A stretch of 44,083 bases of DNA from an uncultured Porphyromonadaceae bacterium (lineage in GTDB: Bacteria > Bacteroidota > Bacteroidia > Bacteroidales > Muribaculaceae). This document shows, in pieces, positions 25,203 through 34,511 of the stretch. Position 1 is the stretch's first letter. Every line of letters starts with the position of its first letter. The notes under the pieces were generated by a model. The model saw only the letters and a list, made by a program, of their open reading frames with translations. It searched no databases and was not told the DNA's origin. The stretch is from positions 1-44,083 of the forward strand of contig CAMWRW010000010.1 of NCBI GenBank assembly GCA_947176755.1, read 5' to 3'. Both the position numbers and the translations under genes were made by a program.

Positions 25203-26564
25203 ATGAAGATAGATTATTCCAAGATCGACAACAATCACGGAGAAATCATTCTCGTTGTCGAGAAAAACGATTACGCTGACGCCGTTAAGAAACAGCTTAA
25301 GGAAATCGGCAAAAAGCATGCAGAACCGGGTTTCCGTCCCGGAAAAGTGCCCGCAGGCATTATCGAGAAGAAATATGGCGACTCTGTTCGCTATGAGGAA
25401 CTCAATAAGGCTGTCGGCGACGCTCTGTTTGGCTATATCCGCGAGAACAAACTTCCCGTGCTCGGCAATCCTGTTGCTGATGTCGAGAACCGCGCCGATT
25501 TTAAGGCCGATGAAATCACCCTCAAATTCAAGGTTGGTCTTGCCCCTGAATTCGATGTGAATCTCGACAAGGAGGTCCACATTCCCTATTACAAGATTCA
25601 GGTTTCCGACGATATGATTAATCGTCAGGACGAAGCTCTCCGTCGTCGTTTCGGTACGCAGGGTCCCGGCGAGGAAGTCGATGCAACTGCTCTCGTGAAG
25701 GGTGTGATAACCGAACTCAACGAAGACGGCACCGTAAAAGAGGGTGGAATCGTTGTGGAGAACGGTATCGTAGCTCCCCAGTATTTCAAGAGTGAGGATC
25801 AGCGCAACCTTTTCATCGGCAAGAAAGTAGGCGATGAGGTCGTGTTTAATCCCTCCGCAACTTGCGACGGTAGCGAAACTGAACTTTCCTCCATGCTAAA
25901 TATCGACAAAGCGGACGCAGCCAACCATAAGGGTGACTTCCGTTTCGACATCAAGGAGATCATTGTTCTCAAACCCGCAGAACTCGGCGAGGAATATTAT
26001 AAGAATGTGTTCGGCGCAGAAACTGAGGTTAAGGATGAGGAATCCTATCGTAAGGCCCTTAAGGACATGATTGCCGCTTCTCTCGAAGGAGACTCCAACT
26101 ATCGTTTCTCAATCGACGCTAAGGAGGCGATCACCAAGCAGGTCGGCGATCTTGAACTTCCCTGGGACATCCTCGAACCCTTCGTTATCGAGCAGAACAA
26201 CAATCTCACCAAAGAAAACTTCGAAGCTGAGAAACCCGCGATCAAGGCTGATATCGAATGGGAACTTGAAAGAGATAAGGCAGCTGAAAAACTTGAGGTT
26301 AAAGTCACCGATGAGGATCTCCTCAACACGGCCCGTGCTCTTGCCCGCCAGCAGTTCGCTCAGTACGGTATGGCCAATCCTCCCGCTGAGGCTCTCGACC
26401 GTTTCGCCAACGACATCCTCAAGGATGAGAAATATCGTCGTCAGCTCGTAAACCAGACTGCAGAACTCAAGTTCTTCGCAGCTGTTCGCGATGCAGTCTC
26501 CCTCGACGAGAAAGAGGTGAGTGTTGACGAATTCAACGCTCTCTTCGCTCCCAAAGAGGCCTGA
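25203..26564 (+). CDS. tig: Trigger factor
   Basis: Trigger factor is the ribosome-bound chaperone at the nascent-chain exit tunnel. The 453-residue protein has the ribosome-binding loop signature GFRPGKVP (43-50), a divergent central FKBP-like domain (about 150-250, interrupted in Bacteroidetes and probably without strong prolyl isomerase activity), and a helical C-terminal chaperone domain (LPWDILEPFVIEQNN onward). It is rich in Asp, Glu and Lys, as expected. clpP and clpX follow, a widely conserved order. Confidence 0.95.
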   Translation: MKIDYSKIDNNHGEIILVVEKNDYADAVKKQLKEIGKKHAEPGFRPGKVPAGIIEKKYGDSVRYEELNKAVGDALFGYIRENKLPVLGNPVADVENRADFKADEITLKFKVGLAPEFDVNLDKEVHIPYYKIQVSDDMINRQDEALRRRFGTQGPGEEVDATALVKGVITELNEDGTVKEGGIVVENGIVAPQYFKSEDQRNLFIGKKVGDEVVFNPSATCDGSETELSSMLNIDKADAANHKGDFRFDIKEIIVLKPAELGEEYYKNVFGAETEVKDEESYRKALKDMIAASLEGDSNYRFSIDAKEAITKQVGDLELPWDILEPFVIEQNNNLTKENFEAEKPAIKADIEWELERDKAAEKLEVKVTDEDLLNTARALARQQFAQYGMANPPAEALDRFANDILKDEKYRRQLVNQTAELKFFAAVRDAVSLDEKEVSVDEFNALFAPKEA

Positions 26565-26619
26565 TACTTTTAGATAAGCCGGAGATTTAAACATTCTGGC
26601 ACGAAATTTGCAACCTTAC

Positions 26620-26663
26620 ATCAGCTTCACGCCGCGGCTTCCGCCACGGCGCGTGAAGCTGAT
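26620..26663 (+). terminator. Hairpin between tig and clpP (terminator or clpP leader)
   Basis: A 13-bp perfect stem, ATCAGCTTCACGC (26620-26632) with GCGTGAAGCTGAT (26651-26663), has an 18-nt loop and is followed by TTTAATATT. Its stem ends 14 nt before ATG 26678, so no full promoter fits between it and clpP. A weak GAAATTTG (26603-26610) just upstream could be a -7 element that would put the hairpin in the clpP 5' UTR. Confidence 0.65.
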
Positions 26664-26677
26664 TTAATATTAATGTT

Positions 26678-27391
26678 ATGCAGAAAGACTTTAGAAATTT
26701 TGCCGTCCACCATCTCGGAATGAGCGGAAACACAATTGACTCTTATGCCGGCGCTATCAATCGTCAGGCCTCCGGAGTTTTTACCCCCACTTCCGACTAT
26801 ATTAATCCCTATATCCTTGAAGAGCGTCAGCTGAATGTCACTCAGATGGACGTATTCTCGCGTCTTATGATGGATCGAATCATATTCCTCGGTACGCAGG
26901 TCACCGATCAGAGCGCCAATGTGATTCAAGCCCAGCTCCTTTATCTTGACTCCGTTGATCCCGAGAAAGATATCTCTCTTTATATCAACTCTCCCGGCGG
27001 CTCTGTTTATGCCGGACTTGGTATTTACGATACCATGCAATATATCTCCAGCGACGTTTCTACCATCTGCACCGGTATGGCCGCATCTATGGCCGCTGTT
27101 CTTCTTGTGGCCGGAGAAAACGGTAAACGTTTCGCGCTCCCTCATTCTCGCGTTATGATCCATCAGCCGATGGGTGGAATTCAGGGTCAGGCTTCAGATA
27201 TTGAAATCACGGCCCGTGAAATACTCAAGCTCAAAGAGGAACTTTATCATATCATCTCCAATCATTCGGGTCAACCCTTCTCTAAAGTAGAAGCCGATTC
27301 CGACCGCGATTATTGGATGACGGCTCGCGAGGCCAAAGAATATGGCATGATCGACCGCGTGCTTGTAAACCCATCCAAGGAATCCAAGTAA
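26678..27391 (+). CDS. clpP: ATP-dependent Clp protease proteolytic subunit
   Basis: ClpP forms the 14-mer serine protease chamber used by ClpX and other unfoldases. The 237-residue protein has the catalytic triad Ser137 (GMAASMAAV), His162 (MIHQPMG) and Asp211 (SDRDYWMTA). The oxyanion and handle regions are [16 protein letters not shown] and [12 protein letters not shown]. The first 30 or so residues are longer than the E. coli mature N-terminus and are probably a propeptide or Bacteroidetes-specific extension. clpX starts 12 nt after its stop, so the protease and unfoldase are cotranscribed. Confidence 0.97.
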   Translation: MQKDFRNFAVHHLGMSGNTIDSYAGAINRQASGVFTPTSDYINPYILEERQLNVTQMDVFSRLMMDRIIFLGTQVTDQSANVIQAQLLYLDSVDPEKDISLYINSPGGSVYAGLGIYDTMQYISSDVSTICTGMAASMAAVLLVAGENGKRFALPHSRVMIHQPMGGIQGQASDIEITAREILKLKEELYHIISNHSGQPFSKVEADSDRDYWMTAREAKEYGMIDRVLVNPSKESK

Positions 27392-27403
27392 AATCTGTCG
27401 GTT

Positions 27404-28648
27404 GTGAAAAAAGAGACTAAACAATGTGCGATGTGCGGCCGTCATGACTCCCAGGGAAACCCGGTGGTCGAGATTGTGCCCGGACTCAACCTTTGTTCCG
27501 ATTGCATCGATCTGATTAATGCCGCACGCAACACTGACGCCGCTTCTCGGAAGCAGAACAAGAAATCCTCCGGGAAAGAGGATTCTTTGACTGTCCCCAA
27601 ACCGAAGGAAATCAAAGAATTCCTCGACCAGTATGTTATCGGTCAGGATGAAGCGAAGAAATATCTTTCGGTGGCGGTCTATAATCATTATAAGCGTGTT
27701 GGCCAGAAAGATGATGGCGACGACGTCGACATTGAGAAATCTAATGTCGTTCTTGTCGGTCCGACCGGTACGGGAAAAACTCTTCTTGCCAAAAGCATCG
27801 CCCGGCTGCTTGATGTGCCCTTCGCCATCGTTGATGCCACAGTCCTTACCGAAGCCGGTTATGTCGGCGAAGATGTTGAGTCGCTCCTGACCCGACTCCT
27901 TCAGGCTTGCGATTATGATGTGGAGAAAGCCGAAAAGGGAATCGTATTCATCGATGAAATCGACAAGATAGCCCGTAAGAGCGATAACCCCTCGATCACT
28001 CGTGATGTGAGTGGGGAAGGTGTTCAGCAGGGTCTCCTCAAACTTCTGGAAGGAAGTGTCGTACTTGTCCCCCCCCAGGGAGGTCGCAAACATCCCGAAC
28101 AGAAGATGATTGCTGTCGACACGAAGAATATCCTGTTCATCTGTGGAGGAGCATTCGACGGAATTGAACGTAAGATTGCTGCGCGCCTCAACACGCATAT
28201 CGTCGGCTACGGCCACGATGAAAAACAACGCAAGCAACAGCGGGAGAATCTGATGAAATATGTCATGCCCTCCGACCTGAAGTCTTTCGGTCTCATCCCC
28301 GAGATTATCGGTCGTCTGCCGGTGCTGACCAGTCTTGATCCCCTTGACAGAGACGCGCTCCGCCGGATTCTCGTCGAACCAAAGAATGCAATCACGCGTC
28401 AGTATAAAAAACTCTTCGCGGTCGATGGCGTTGAACTCGTGTTTGATGACTCGGCGCTTGATGCAATCGTTGATAAGGCAATCGAATATAAGCTCGGAGC
28501 CCGCGGTCTCCGGTCGATTGTCGAGACTGTGATGGTGGATGCCATGTTCAATATCCCCTCTACTGATGAAAAGAAATTTGTCGTCACCGGAGATTATGTC
28601 ATTGAACGTCTTGAAAAAGCCCATTTCGCTAAGGCTGAAATGAATTGA
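27404..28648 (+). CDS. clpX: ATP-dependent Clp protease ATP-binding subunit ClpX
   Basis: ClpX unfolds substrates and feeds them to ClpP. The 414-residue protein starts at GTG 27404. The N-terminal zinc-binding domain has Cys8, Cys11, Cys31 and Cys34. The AAA+ core has [11 protein letters not shown], Walker A GPTGTGKT (119-126), [11 protein letters not shown], Walker [10 protein letters not shown], the pore-loop region, and sensor motifs through [11 protein letters not shown]. The length is normal. GTG is supported because the Cys-rich domain begins six codons later and no ATG is available upstream. Confidence 0.97.
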   Translation: MKKETKQCAMCGRHDSQGNPVVEIVPGLNLCSDCIDLINAARNTDAASRKQNKKSSGKEDSLTVPKPKEIKEFLDQYVIGQDEAKKYLSVAVYNHYKRVGQKDDGDDVDIEKSNVVLVGPTGTGKTLLAKSIARLLDVPFAIVDATVLTEAGYVGEDVESLLTRLLQACDYDVEKAEKGIVFIDEIDKIARKSDNPSITRDVSGEGVQQGLLKLLEGSVVLVPPQGGRKHPEQKMIAVDTKNILFICGGAFDGIERKIAARLNTHIVGYGHDEKQRKQQRENLMKYVMPSDLKSFGLIPEIIGRLPVLTSLDPLDRDALRRILVEPKNAITRQYKKLFAVDGVELVFDDSALDAIVDKAIEYKLGARGLRSIVETVMVDAMFNIPSTDEKKFVVTGDYVIERLEKAHFAKAEMN

Positions 28649-28668
28649 ACTTACTTCATAAAGTATGA

Positions 28669-28704
28669 AAAAATCGGAATGGAGAAATCCACTCCGATTT
28701 TTTT
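28669..28704 (+). terminator. Terminator after clpPX
   Basis: AAATCGGAATGGA (28671-28683) pairs with TCCACTCCGATTT (28688-28700), one mismatch, loop about 4 nt, followed by TTTT. Confidence 0.9.
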
Positions 28705-28863
28705 GCACTTTCCCGGTAAATGTCCAGACAAACGACAATACCCGGCTGTCCCGGCTATTGATCAAATGGGGGAGAGGTTAAGCCGAACATCTTTCGCTCT
28801 CCGTAAGCAGTCAGGGTCAGGAAATGGTGGAGTGGAGCAGGGCAAAAAAAGAGTAAAGTTTAT

Positions 28864-28894
28864 TTTGCGGTTTTGCTAAAAAAATTTAATTTTG
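28864..28894 (+). promoter_or_regulatory. recQ promoter
   Basis: TTTG (28864-28867), a 19-bp spacer and TAATTTTG (28887-28894). The predicted leader to ATG 28936 is about 38 nt. The 160 bp between the clpX terminator and this promoter show no gene. Confidence 0.7.
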
Positions 28895-28935
28895 TGTAGA
28901 AAACAACAACTCTTCACTCCCAATACTCCTCACTT

Positions 28936-31119
28936 ATGGCAGACCGAAAGACTGAGATTCATCAAGCCCTGAAACATTACTTTGGCTTTGAAAAATTCAA
29001 AGGTCAACAGCTTGATATTATTTCCGCCCTTCTGGACGGAGAGGATGTTTTTGTGCTTATGCCGACGGGAGGAGGAAAATCAATGTGTTATCAGCTTCCG
29101 GCTCTGATGTCGGAAGGCACTGCAGTTGTTATTTCCCCCCTGATTGCCCTGATGAAAAATCAAGTGGATGCAATCAGCAACTATTGTGAGGAAGAAGGTG
29201 TGGCTCATTTCCTGAACTCCTCCTTGTCGCGTGCTGCTACGGAGCAAGTGAAAGCCGACGTGCGTTCAGGGAAAACGAAACTTTTATATGTCGCCCCCGA
29301 ATCCCTCTCGAAAGAGGAAAATGTTGAATTCCTTCGCTCTGTAAAAGTTTCATTCTTTGCCGTCGACGAAGCCCACTGTATATCCGAGTGGGGTCATGAT
29401 TTCAGGCCGGAATATAGGCGTATTCGCCCGATTATCGCCGAAATAGGAAACTTCCCGGTAATAGCGTTGACGGCCACGGCCACACCGAAAGTGCAGCACG
29501 ATATCCAGAAAAATCTTGGCATACATGATGCTAAAGTTTTTCGCTCAAGCTTCAATCGCGCCAATCTTTATTATGAGGTCCGGCCGAAGACACAGGATAT
29601 AGATCGCGACATCATTCGGTATATCAAGAATTCCCCATCTTGTTCCGGAATAATATATTGCCTGAGTCGCAAGAAAGTTGAAGAACTGGCTCAGACATTA
29701 CAGATCAACGGCATCAAGGCCCTGCCATATCATGCAGGAATGGATGCCGCAACCCGCTCGGCCAATCAGGACGATTTCCTCAACGAAAGAGTGGATGTCA
29801 TTGTCGCTACTATCGCCTTCGGCATGGGAATCGATAAGCCCGACGTGCGTTTTGTTATCCATTACGATATTCCCAAAAGTCTCGAAGGTTATTATCAGGA
29901 AACCGGTCGCGCCGGACGCGACGGAGGCGAAGGTCGTTGCATAACTTTTTATTCGCGCAAAGACCTCAATAAACTCGACAAGCTCATGCAGAGCAAGCCG
30001 GTCAACGAACAGGAAATCGGCCATCTGCTTCTGCTCGAAACGGCCGCTTATGCGGAATCTTCCGTTTGCAGAAGAAAAATTCTCCTCAATTATTTCGGAG
30101 AAGTTTATGAAGAGGATGATTGCGGAAACTGCGACAACTGTCTGAGGACACGAACAAAGGTGGACGCAACTTCCGAATTGCGGGAAGCCATCCGGACCGT
30201 CGATGAAACCGGAGAACAATACAGACTTGAATATATCATCAACATACTGATCGGCAGAAAGACCGATGAACTTAAATCCAACGGTCACGAAACGCTTGAC
30301 ACGTTCGGCGCATTGGAAAGTTTCGGCGAGAAGATGGTCGGGGCGCTTTTGCGACAGGCCATTATAGGAGGCTTCCTATCTCGTGATTTTGAAAATTACG
30401 GAATTCTTAAACTGACTCCGCGTGGAAAAGAATTTATCAATCACCCTACATCATTTAAAATCGTGGAAGATATAGATTACTCAGAGGCTGATATTGAGCC
30501 GCAAGTCCGCAGTGGGGCTGCTTGTGCAACCGACACTGTCCTTTATTCAATTCTTAAAAATCTCCGCAAACAGGTGGCTCGCGCGGCTGAACTCCCGCCT
30601 TATGTCATTTTCCAGGATCCGACCCTGGAAGCCATGGCTACCACCTATCCCCTTACGAACGAAGAACTCCTTGCTATTCCGGGTGTCGGAACAGGCAAAG
30701 CCTCGCGCTATGGCCGGCAGTTCCTTGAGGTTATTGCCAAATATGTCGAGGAAAACGACGTTATTCGCCCGGAAGATATCAGAGTCCGCTCGATTCCGAA
30801 GAAAAATAACAAGAAAGTCCAGATTATCCAGGCTATCGACAGGAAAATTGACCTTGACGAACTCGCCCAGAATCTCGGACTCGAATTCGACGAACTCATC
30901 GATGAGCTTGACGCAATCGTTGAGGCCGGCACGAAAATCGACATCGGTTATTTCCTCGATGAGATTTTCGATGACGAGCAACAGGAAGAACTGATGGATT
31001 TCTTCAGGACAAGTGAAGAAGATGACGTCGAGAGTGCAATTCAGGAATTCGGCGACGATTATTCAGAGCAGGATATAAGGCTCGCCAGAGTCCGATTTAT
31101 TTCAGAAGTTGGAAATTAA
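28936..31119 (+). CDS. recQ: ATP-dependent DNA helicase RecQ
   Basis: RecQ is a 3'-5' helicase for recombination and fork repair. The 727-residue protein has Walker A MPTGGGKSM (42-50), the DEAH box at 144-147 followed by the RecQ aromatic-loop region CISEWGHDFRPEYR, helicase motifs ATIAFGMGIDKPDVR and YYQETGRAGRDG, the zinc-binding cluster CRRKILLNYFGE ... CGNCDNC, an RQC winged-helix domain and an HRDC domain (ELPPYVIFQDPTLEAMA ... IPGVGTGKASRYG). After HRDC there are about 110 further residues, acidic and HTH-like (IDLDELAQNLGLEFDELIDELD), ending VRFISEVGN; this tail is typical of Bacteroidetes RecQ. Confidence 0.96.
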   Translation: MADRKTEIHQALKHYFGFEKFKGQQLDIISALLDGEDVFVLMPTGGGKSMCYQLPALMSEGTAVVISPLIALMKNQVDAISNYCEEEGVAHFLNSSLSRAATEQVKADVRSGKTKLLYVAPESLSKEENVEFLRSVKVSFFAVDEAHCISEWGHDFRPEYRRIRPIIAEIGNFPVIALTATATPKVQHDIQKNLGIHDAKVFRSSFNRANLYYEVRPKTQDIDRDIIRYIKNSPSCSGIIYCLSRKKVEELAQTLQINGIKALPYHAGMDAATRSANQDDFLNERVDVIVATIAFGMGIDKPDVRFVIHYDIPKSLEGYYQETGRAGRDGGEGRCITFYSRKDLNKLDKLMQSKPVNEQEIGHLLLLETAAYAESSVCRRKILLNYFGEVYEEDDCGNCDNCLRTRTKVDATSELREAIRTVDETGEQYRLEYIINILIGRKTDELKSNGHETLDTFGALESFGEKMVGALLRQAIIGGFLSRDFENYGILKLTPRGKEFINHPTSFKIVEDIDYSEADIEPQVRSGAACATDTVLYSILKNLRKQVARAAELPPYVIFQDPTLEAMATTYPLTNEELLAIPGVGTGKASRYGRQFLEVIAKYVEENDVIRPEDIRVRSIPKKNNKKVQIIQAIDRKIDLDELAQNLGLEFDELIDELDAIVEAGTKIDIGYFLDEIFDDEQQEELMDFFRTSEEDDVESAIQEFGDDYSEQDIRLARVRFISEVGN

Positions 31120-31127
31120 TCCCGGTT

Positions 31128-31169
31128 CCGAAGGAGAATGACAATTTTTATTCTCCTTCGGCGTTTTTT
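31128..31169 (+). terminator. Terminator between recQ and the SurA-like gene
   Basis: A 12-bp perfect stem, CCGAAGGAGAAT (31128-31139) with ATTCTCCTTCGG (31150-31161), followed by CG and six T. It ends only about 28 bp before the next start codon. Confidence 0.9.
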
Positions 31170-31196
31170 ATATAAAAACCTACCTATCATACTGAG

Positions 31197-33137
31197 ATGA
31201 AAAAAACGATTCTGGCCGGCGTCGGGATGGGTGCGATAGCCCTCGCTTTTGCGGCCAAAGATCCGGTGATAATGACAGTCAACGGCGTTGACGTTCCTAA
31301 ATCCGAATTCGAATATCTTTACCACAAAAACAGTCAGCAACAGATCAATCCTCAGACTTTGGATGAATATGTGGAGATGTTTAAACTCTACAAAATGAAA
31401 GTCGCGGATGCAAAAGCTGAAGGACTTGACACTGTTTCTTCCTTTGTCAAGGAAACTGAACAGTATCGTCATGACCTCGCTGCTCCTTATCTTGCCGATT
31501 CCGTGGCTATAAACAAACTCGTCGATGAGGCTTACGATCGCTCGCTTAAAGAGGCGGAGGCTATCCATCTGATGCTTTTCAAGACTCGTGACCCAAAGCA
31601 GAATGAACTGCTGCGTGCCCGAATTGACTCAATCCGCGGGTTGGCGCTTGCTGGAGAAGATTTTGCTCTCCTCGCCGAAAAATATTCCGCCGACAAGGGC
31701 TCAGCTCCTCGTGGAGGTCGTATGGGTTGGATTTCTGCCAATAATTTCCCGTATAATTTCGATAAGGCGGCTTTCGAGCTTCCTGAGGGAAAGATTTCGG
31801 AAATAGTCGAAAGTCCTATGGGATATCACATTCTCAAAGGAGGCAAGAAGCGTCCGGCACGTGGAAAAATCCAGGCTGCCCATATTCTCAAGATGACCCG
31901 CGACGAAGAATCCAACGCCGCTGCGAAGGCTGCTATCGACAGCATCTACGAAGTGGTGAAGAATAATCCCGCGCTTTTTGCCGAGGTTGCCACTGCTGAA
32001 AGCGATGACCGCGGCTCCGCCCGTCAAGGAGGTATGCTCCCCCTGTTCGGAGCCGGAGAGATGGTAGAGGCGTTTGATTCTGTTGCATTCTCCCTTAAAG
32101 ATGGAGAAATCAGCAAACCCTTCAAAACGAATTACGGCTGGCATATTATCCATCGTCTCGGTTCGCGTCCTGTCGCTTCGCGCGAAGCTGTGAAAACCCA
32201 GGTGCTCAGTCAGATCAAAAATGATCAGGACCCTCGTTACAAAACCCTGCGGAACGCGCTGACCGATCGTCTTGCAAAAAAACACAAAGGAGTTCTCAAC
32301 GATAAGAATATCTCTCTCCTGCTCGCGGATGTGACTGCTGCCGGAATAGATTCCACTCTCCGTGCGCGCTGGACGTCCGGTCCGGAAAGTAAAAAGGATT
32401 TGTTTTCGATTGAAGGCAAGAATGTCCCCGCTTCTGAATTTATCAGCTCCATCGGCAGAGTGAACGTCCAGGATGGTGACGTTGCCGCGACTGTGTTAGA
32501 AGCTCGTCTGAATGACTTCTATCATAATCAACTCGTAGAAGCGGAGGAAGTTACACTCCTTAAGGAAGTGCCTGAATATGCCAACCTTCTTAAGGAATAT
32601 GTCGACGGAAGCCTTCTATATGAAGTCAGCGTCCGCAAGGTTTGGGACAAGGCCGCAAAGGATTCCGAGGGTCTTAAGAAATATTTCGAGTCTCATCGTG
32701 ATGAGTATTCCTGGACAGAGCCCCATGTGAAGGGATTCCTCGTGCAGGCGGTCAACGATTCCATTGCCGAGTTGATCAAGGCTCGGGCCGCAGGTCTGTC
32801 TAACGATTCAATAATTCCTGTGGTTCGCAGAGAGTTCAACCGTCAGGCTTCTATCGACAAAGTTCTTGTCAGCAAAGGCTCGAACGCGATGGTTGATAAT
32901 CTGATGTTCGGTGGCCCCGTAGTGGAGCCTGCCCGTTCCAACTATACGGTTTATTTCATGGTTAATCCTCGAATGCTTATGGCCCCTGAAGAGGTCTCTG
33001 ACGTTCGCGGGCTCGTAACGAGCGACTATCAGAACCAATTCCAAGAAGAATGGGAGGCCGATCTTCGTCGTCGATATCCGGCAAAAGTAAACGAAAAAGT
33101 GCTCAGGTCGGTCAAGGAATTGTCCAAGAAGAAATAA
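31197..33137 (+). CDS. Periplasmic peptidylprolyl isomerase, SurA-like with two parvulin domains
   Basis: The 646-residue protein has a signal peptide (MKKTILAGVGMGAIALAFAA) and should act in the periplasm on outer-membrane proteins. The chaperone-like N-terminal region (DPVIMTVNGVDVPKSEFEYLY, about 22-110) is followed by two tandem parvulin (PpiC) domains: about 120-218 (AIHLMLFKT ... GGRMGWISANNFPYNFDKAAFELPEGKISEIVESPMGYHILK) and about 224-325 (KIQAAHILKM ... GGMLPLFGAGEMVEAFDSVAFSLKDGEISKPFKTNYGWHIIH). The C-terminal 300 residues are a helical SurA-like chaperone extension. It lies downstream of a strong terminator with no recognisable promoter of its own. Confidence 0.92.
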   Translation: MKKTILAGVGMGAIALAFAAKDPVIMTVNGVDVPKSEFEYLYHKNSQQQINPQTLDEYVEMFKLYKMKVADAKAEGLDTVSSFVKETEQYRHDLAAPYLADSVAINKLVDEAYDRSLKEAEAIHLMLFKTRDPKQNELLRARIDSIRGLALAGEDFALLAEKYSADKGSAPRGGRMGWISANNFPYNFDKAAFELPEGKISEIVESPMGYHILKGGKKRPARGKIQAAHILKMTRDEESNAAAKAAIDSIYEVVKNNPALFAEVATAESDDRGSARQGGMLPLFGAGEMVEAFDSVAFSLKDGEISKPFKTNYGWHIIHRLGSRPVASREAVKTQVLSQIKNDQDPRYKTLRNALTDRLAKKHKGVLNDKNISLLLADVTAAGIDSTLRARWTSGPESKKDLFSIEGKNVPASEFISSIGRVNVQDGDVAATVLEARLNDFYHNQLVEAEEVTLLKEVPEYANLLKEYVDGSLLYEVSVRKVWDKAAKDSEGLKKYFESHRDEYSWTEPHVKGFLVQAVNDSIAELIKARAAGLSNDSIIPVVRREFNRQASIDKVLVSKGSNAMVDNLMFGGPVVEPARSNYTVYFMVNPRMLMAPEEVSDVRGLVTSDYQNQFQEEWEADLRRRYPAKVNEKVLRSVKELSKKK

Positions 33138-33160
33138 CTTTAGAATATAAAATAAAAGAG

Positions 33161-33194
33161 AATCCCCACATCAGCTTTTGCCGGTGTGGGGATT
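33161..33194. terminator. Terminator between the SurA-like gene and uridine phosphorylase
   Basis: AATCCCCACA (33161-33170) pairs with TGTGGGGATT (33185-33194). Flanking A/T stretches suit both convergent genes; on the minus strand it ends the DUF1015-udp operon. Confidence 0.85.
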
Positions 33195-33217
33195 ATCTTT
33201 TCTTGCTAATTAGCAGT

Positions 33218-34102
33218 TTATCCTAAAAGTCGCTCAAGGACGGTTTCCACAAGCTGTTTCACCTTGGGCTTATAGTCGGTGTTCGCATTGTTAGCGCGAC
33301 GTTCGGCAATGATACAGCAAACCGTCATTGCTCGATGTCCGAGTAATTTTGCAAGACCCTGAAGGCATGCTGACTCCATCTCAAAGTTAGTTATTGGCCG
33401 TCCGCGATAGCGAAAACTTTCGATTTTCTCATTAAGATGAGGGTCGGCAAGTTTCAGTCTCACTTCGCGTCCCTGGGGCGCATAGAATCCGACGGCTGCA
33501 ATCGTATAGCCGCGAATCATATCCTCGCGCCCGATTTTCTCTACCAGTTCGGAGTCTGCGTCTGCCGTATAAGGAGCCGCCCAACTCTCGTCCCACTGGG
33601 TATGCTCGCAGAACTGTTTCTCAAATTCAAGATCGCAGACAGCGTCGCGGCCTGCATAGAAGTTCAGGATGCCGTCGAACCCGGTGCCCTTCTCGGCGAT
33701 CACAAAATCGCCGATGTGAAGATCCTCTTGCAGCGAACCGGATGTGCCTATTCTGACAATATTCAGAGTCCTGTGTTCCGGTTTAACTTTACGCGTCTTG
33801 AAATCTATATTTGCCAGTGCGTCAAGCTCAGTAAGGACTATTTCAATATTGTCCGGGCCTATGCCGTGGGAAATCGCCATCACAGGCTTCCCCTTGTAAG
33901 TGCCTCCGATTGCATGAAACTCGCGAGACATGACGTCATAATCTACCGAATCGAAATATGACGCCACCATATCAACGCGTCCCGGATCTCCGACAAATAT
34001 GATATTGTCGCGAAGTTGTTCGGGGCGAAGATGGATGTGGAACGCGCTCCCGTCCTCGTTGATGATAAGTTCGGAAGCAGGGATTACTCTCTCTTCATTC
34101 AT
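33218..34102 (-). CDS. udp: Uridine phosphorylase-like nucleoside phosphorylase
   Basis: This is a PNP/UDP-family enzyme of 294 residues that splits nucleosides with phosphate. Phosphate-binding loop FVGDPGRVD (36-44), SHGIGPDNIEIVLTEL, the phosphate/ribose site VRIGTSGSLQEDLHIGDFVI and the base/ribose motif ITNFEMESACLQGLAKLLGH are all present. The uridine specificity is a family-level inference. It is the last gene of the minus-strand run, starting 18 bp after the small membrane protein and followed by a terminator. Confidence 0.92.
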   Translation of the reverse strand: MNEERVIPASELIINEDGSAFHIHLRPEQLRDNIIFVGDPGRVDMVASYFDSVDYDVMSREFHAIGGTYKGKPVMAISHGIGPDNIEIVLTELDALANIDFKTRKVKPEHRTLNIVRIGTSGSLQEDLHIGDFVIAEKGTGFDGILNFYAGRDAVCDLEFEKQFCEHTQWDESWAAPYTADADSELVEKIGREDMIRGYTIAAVGFYAPQGREVRLKLADPHLNEKIESFRYRGRPITNFEMESACLQGLAKLLGHRAMTVCCIIAERRANNANTDYKPKVKQLVETVLERLLG

Positions 34103-34120
34103 GGTATGTGTATGTTAAGG

Positions 34121-34456
34121 TTAATTGTTATCTGTTGAATCCTTCGATGCGGGAGTGGTGCTGTCGGGCGCAATTTCTTCATATTTGCGGAGAACACGCT
34201 TATAGGCCGCTTCCTTAGTGTGCCATTTTACACTGTGGTAAAGATACATGAGCACCAAGGCCACGGCGAGCAGGATGACACCTACAATCACAAGGCTCTG
34301 CACGACCGTGCGCACAAGTCCCATGACAAAGCAGACTATTGCTCCTCCAATCACGAGGGCAAGCAGATATCCTATTATTCTTAGTCCTACGCCCCCTTTC
34401 TGGGCTTTGATTTCTTCTCTATCAGCTTGGATTCTTGATTTTGTAATGTCGTTCAT
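34121..34456 (-). CDS. Small two-helix membrane protein, unknown function
   Basis: The 111-residue protein has a charged N-terminus (MNDITKSRIQADREEIKAQKG), two hydrophobic segments (about 25-48 and 53-73) separated by a short turn with an arginine, and a polar C-terminal tail rich in Ser and Thr. I do not recognise the family. It lies between dprA and udp on the same strand, 55 bp after dprA, with no promoter visible in the gap, so it is probably cotranscribed. Confidence 0.7.
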   Translation of the reverse strand: MNDITKSRIQADREEIKAQKGGVGLRIIGYLLALVIGGAIVCFVMGLVRTVVQSLVIVGVILLAVALVLMYLYHSVKWHTKEAAYKRVLRKYEEIAPDSTTPASKDSTDNN

Positions 34457-34511
34457 AGCGGTTTTCTTTATTATTATATTGTTAAAACGGCTCTAACGAC
34501 ATAAATGTTTA

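Noticed and set aside
27194..28765. Open frame of 523 codons antisense to clpP/clpX
   Set aside because: It is a frame shadow produced by codon bias in clpX. It has no domain, no promoter, and runs through the clpX terminator.
28705..28863. Small gene or ncRNA between clpX and recQ
   Set aside because: The open frame here starts in the terminator, has no promoter and no coding-like composition. Nothing else is supported.
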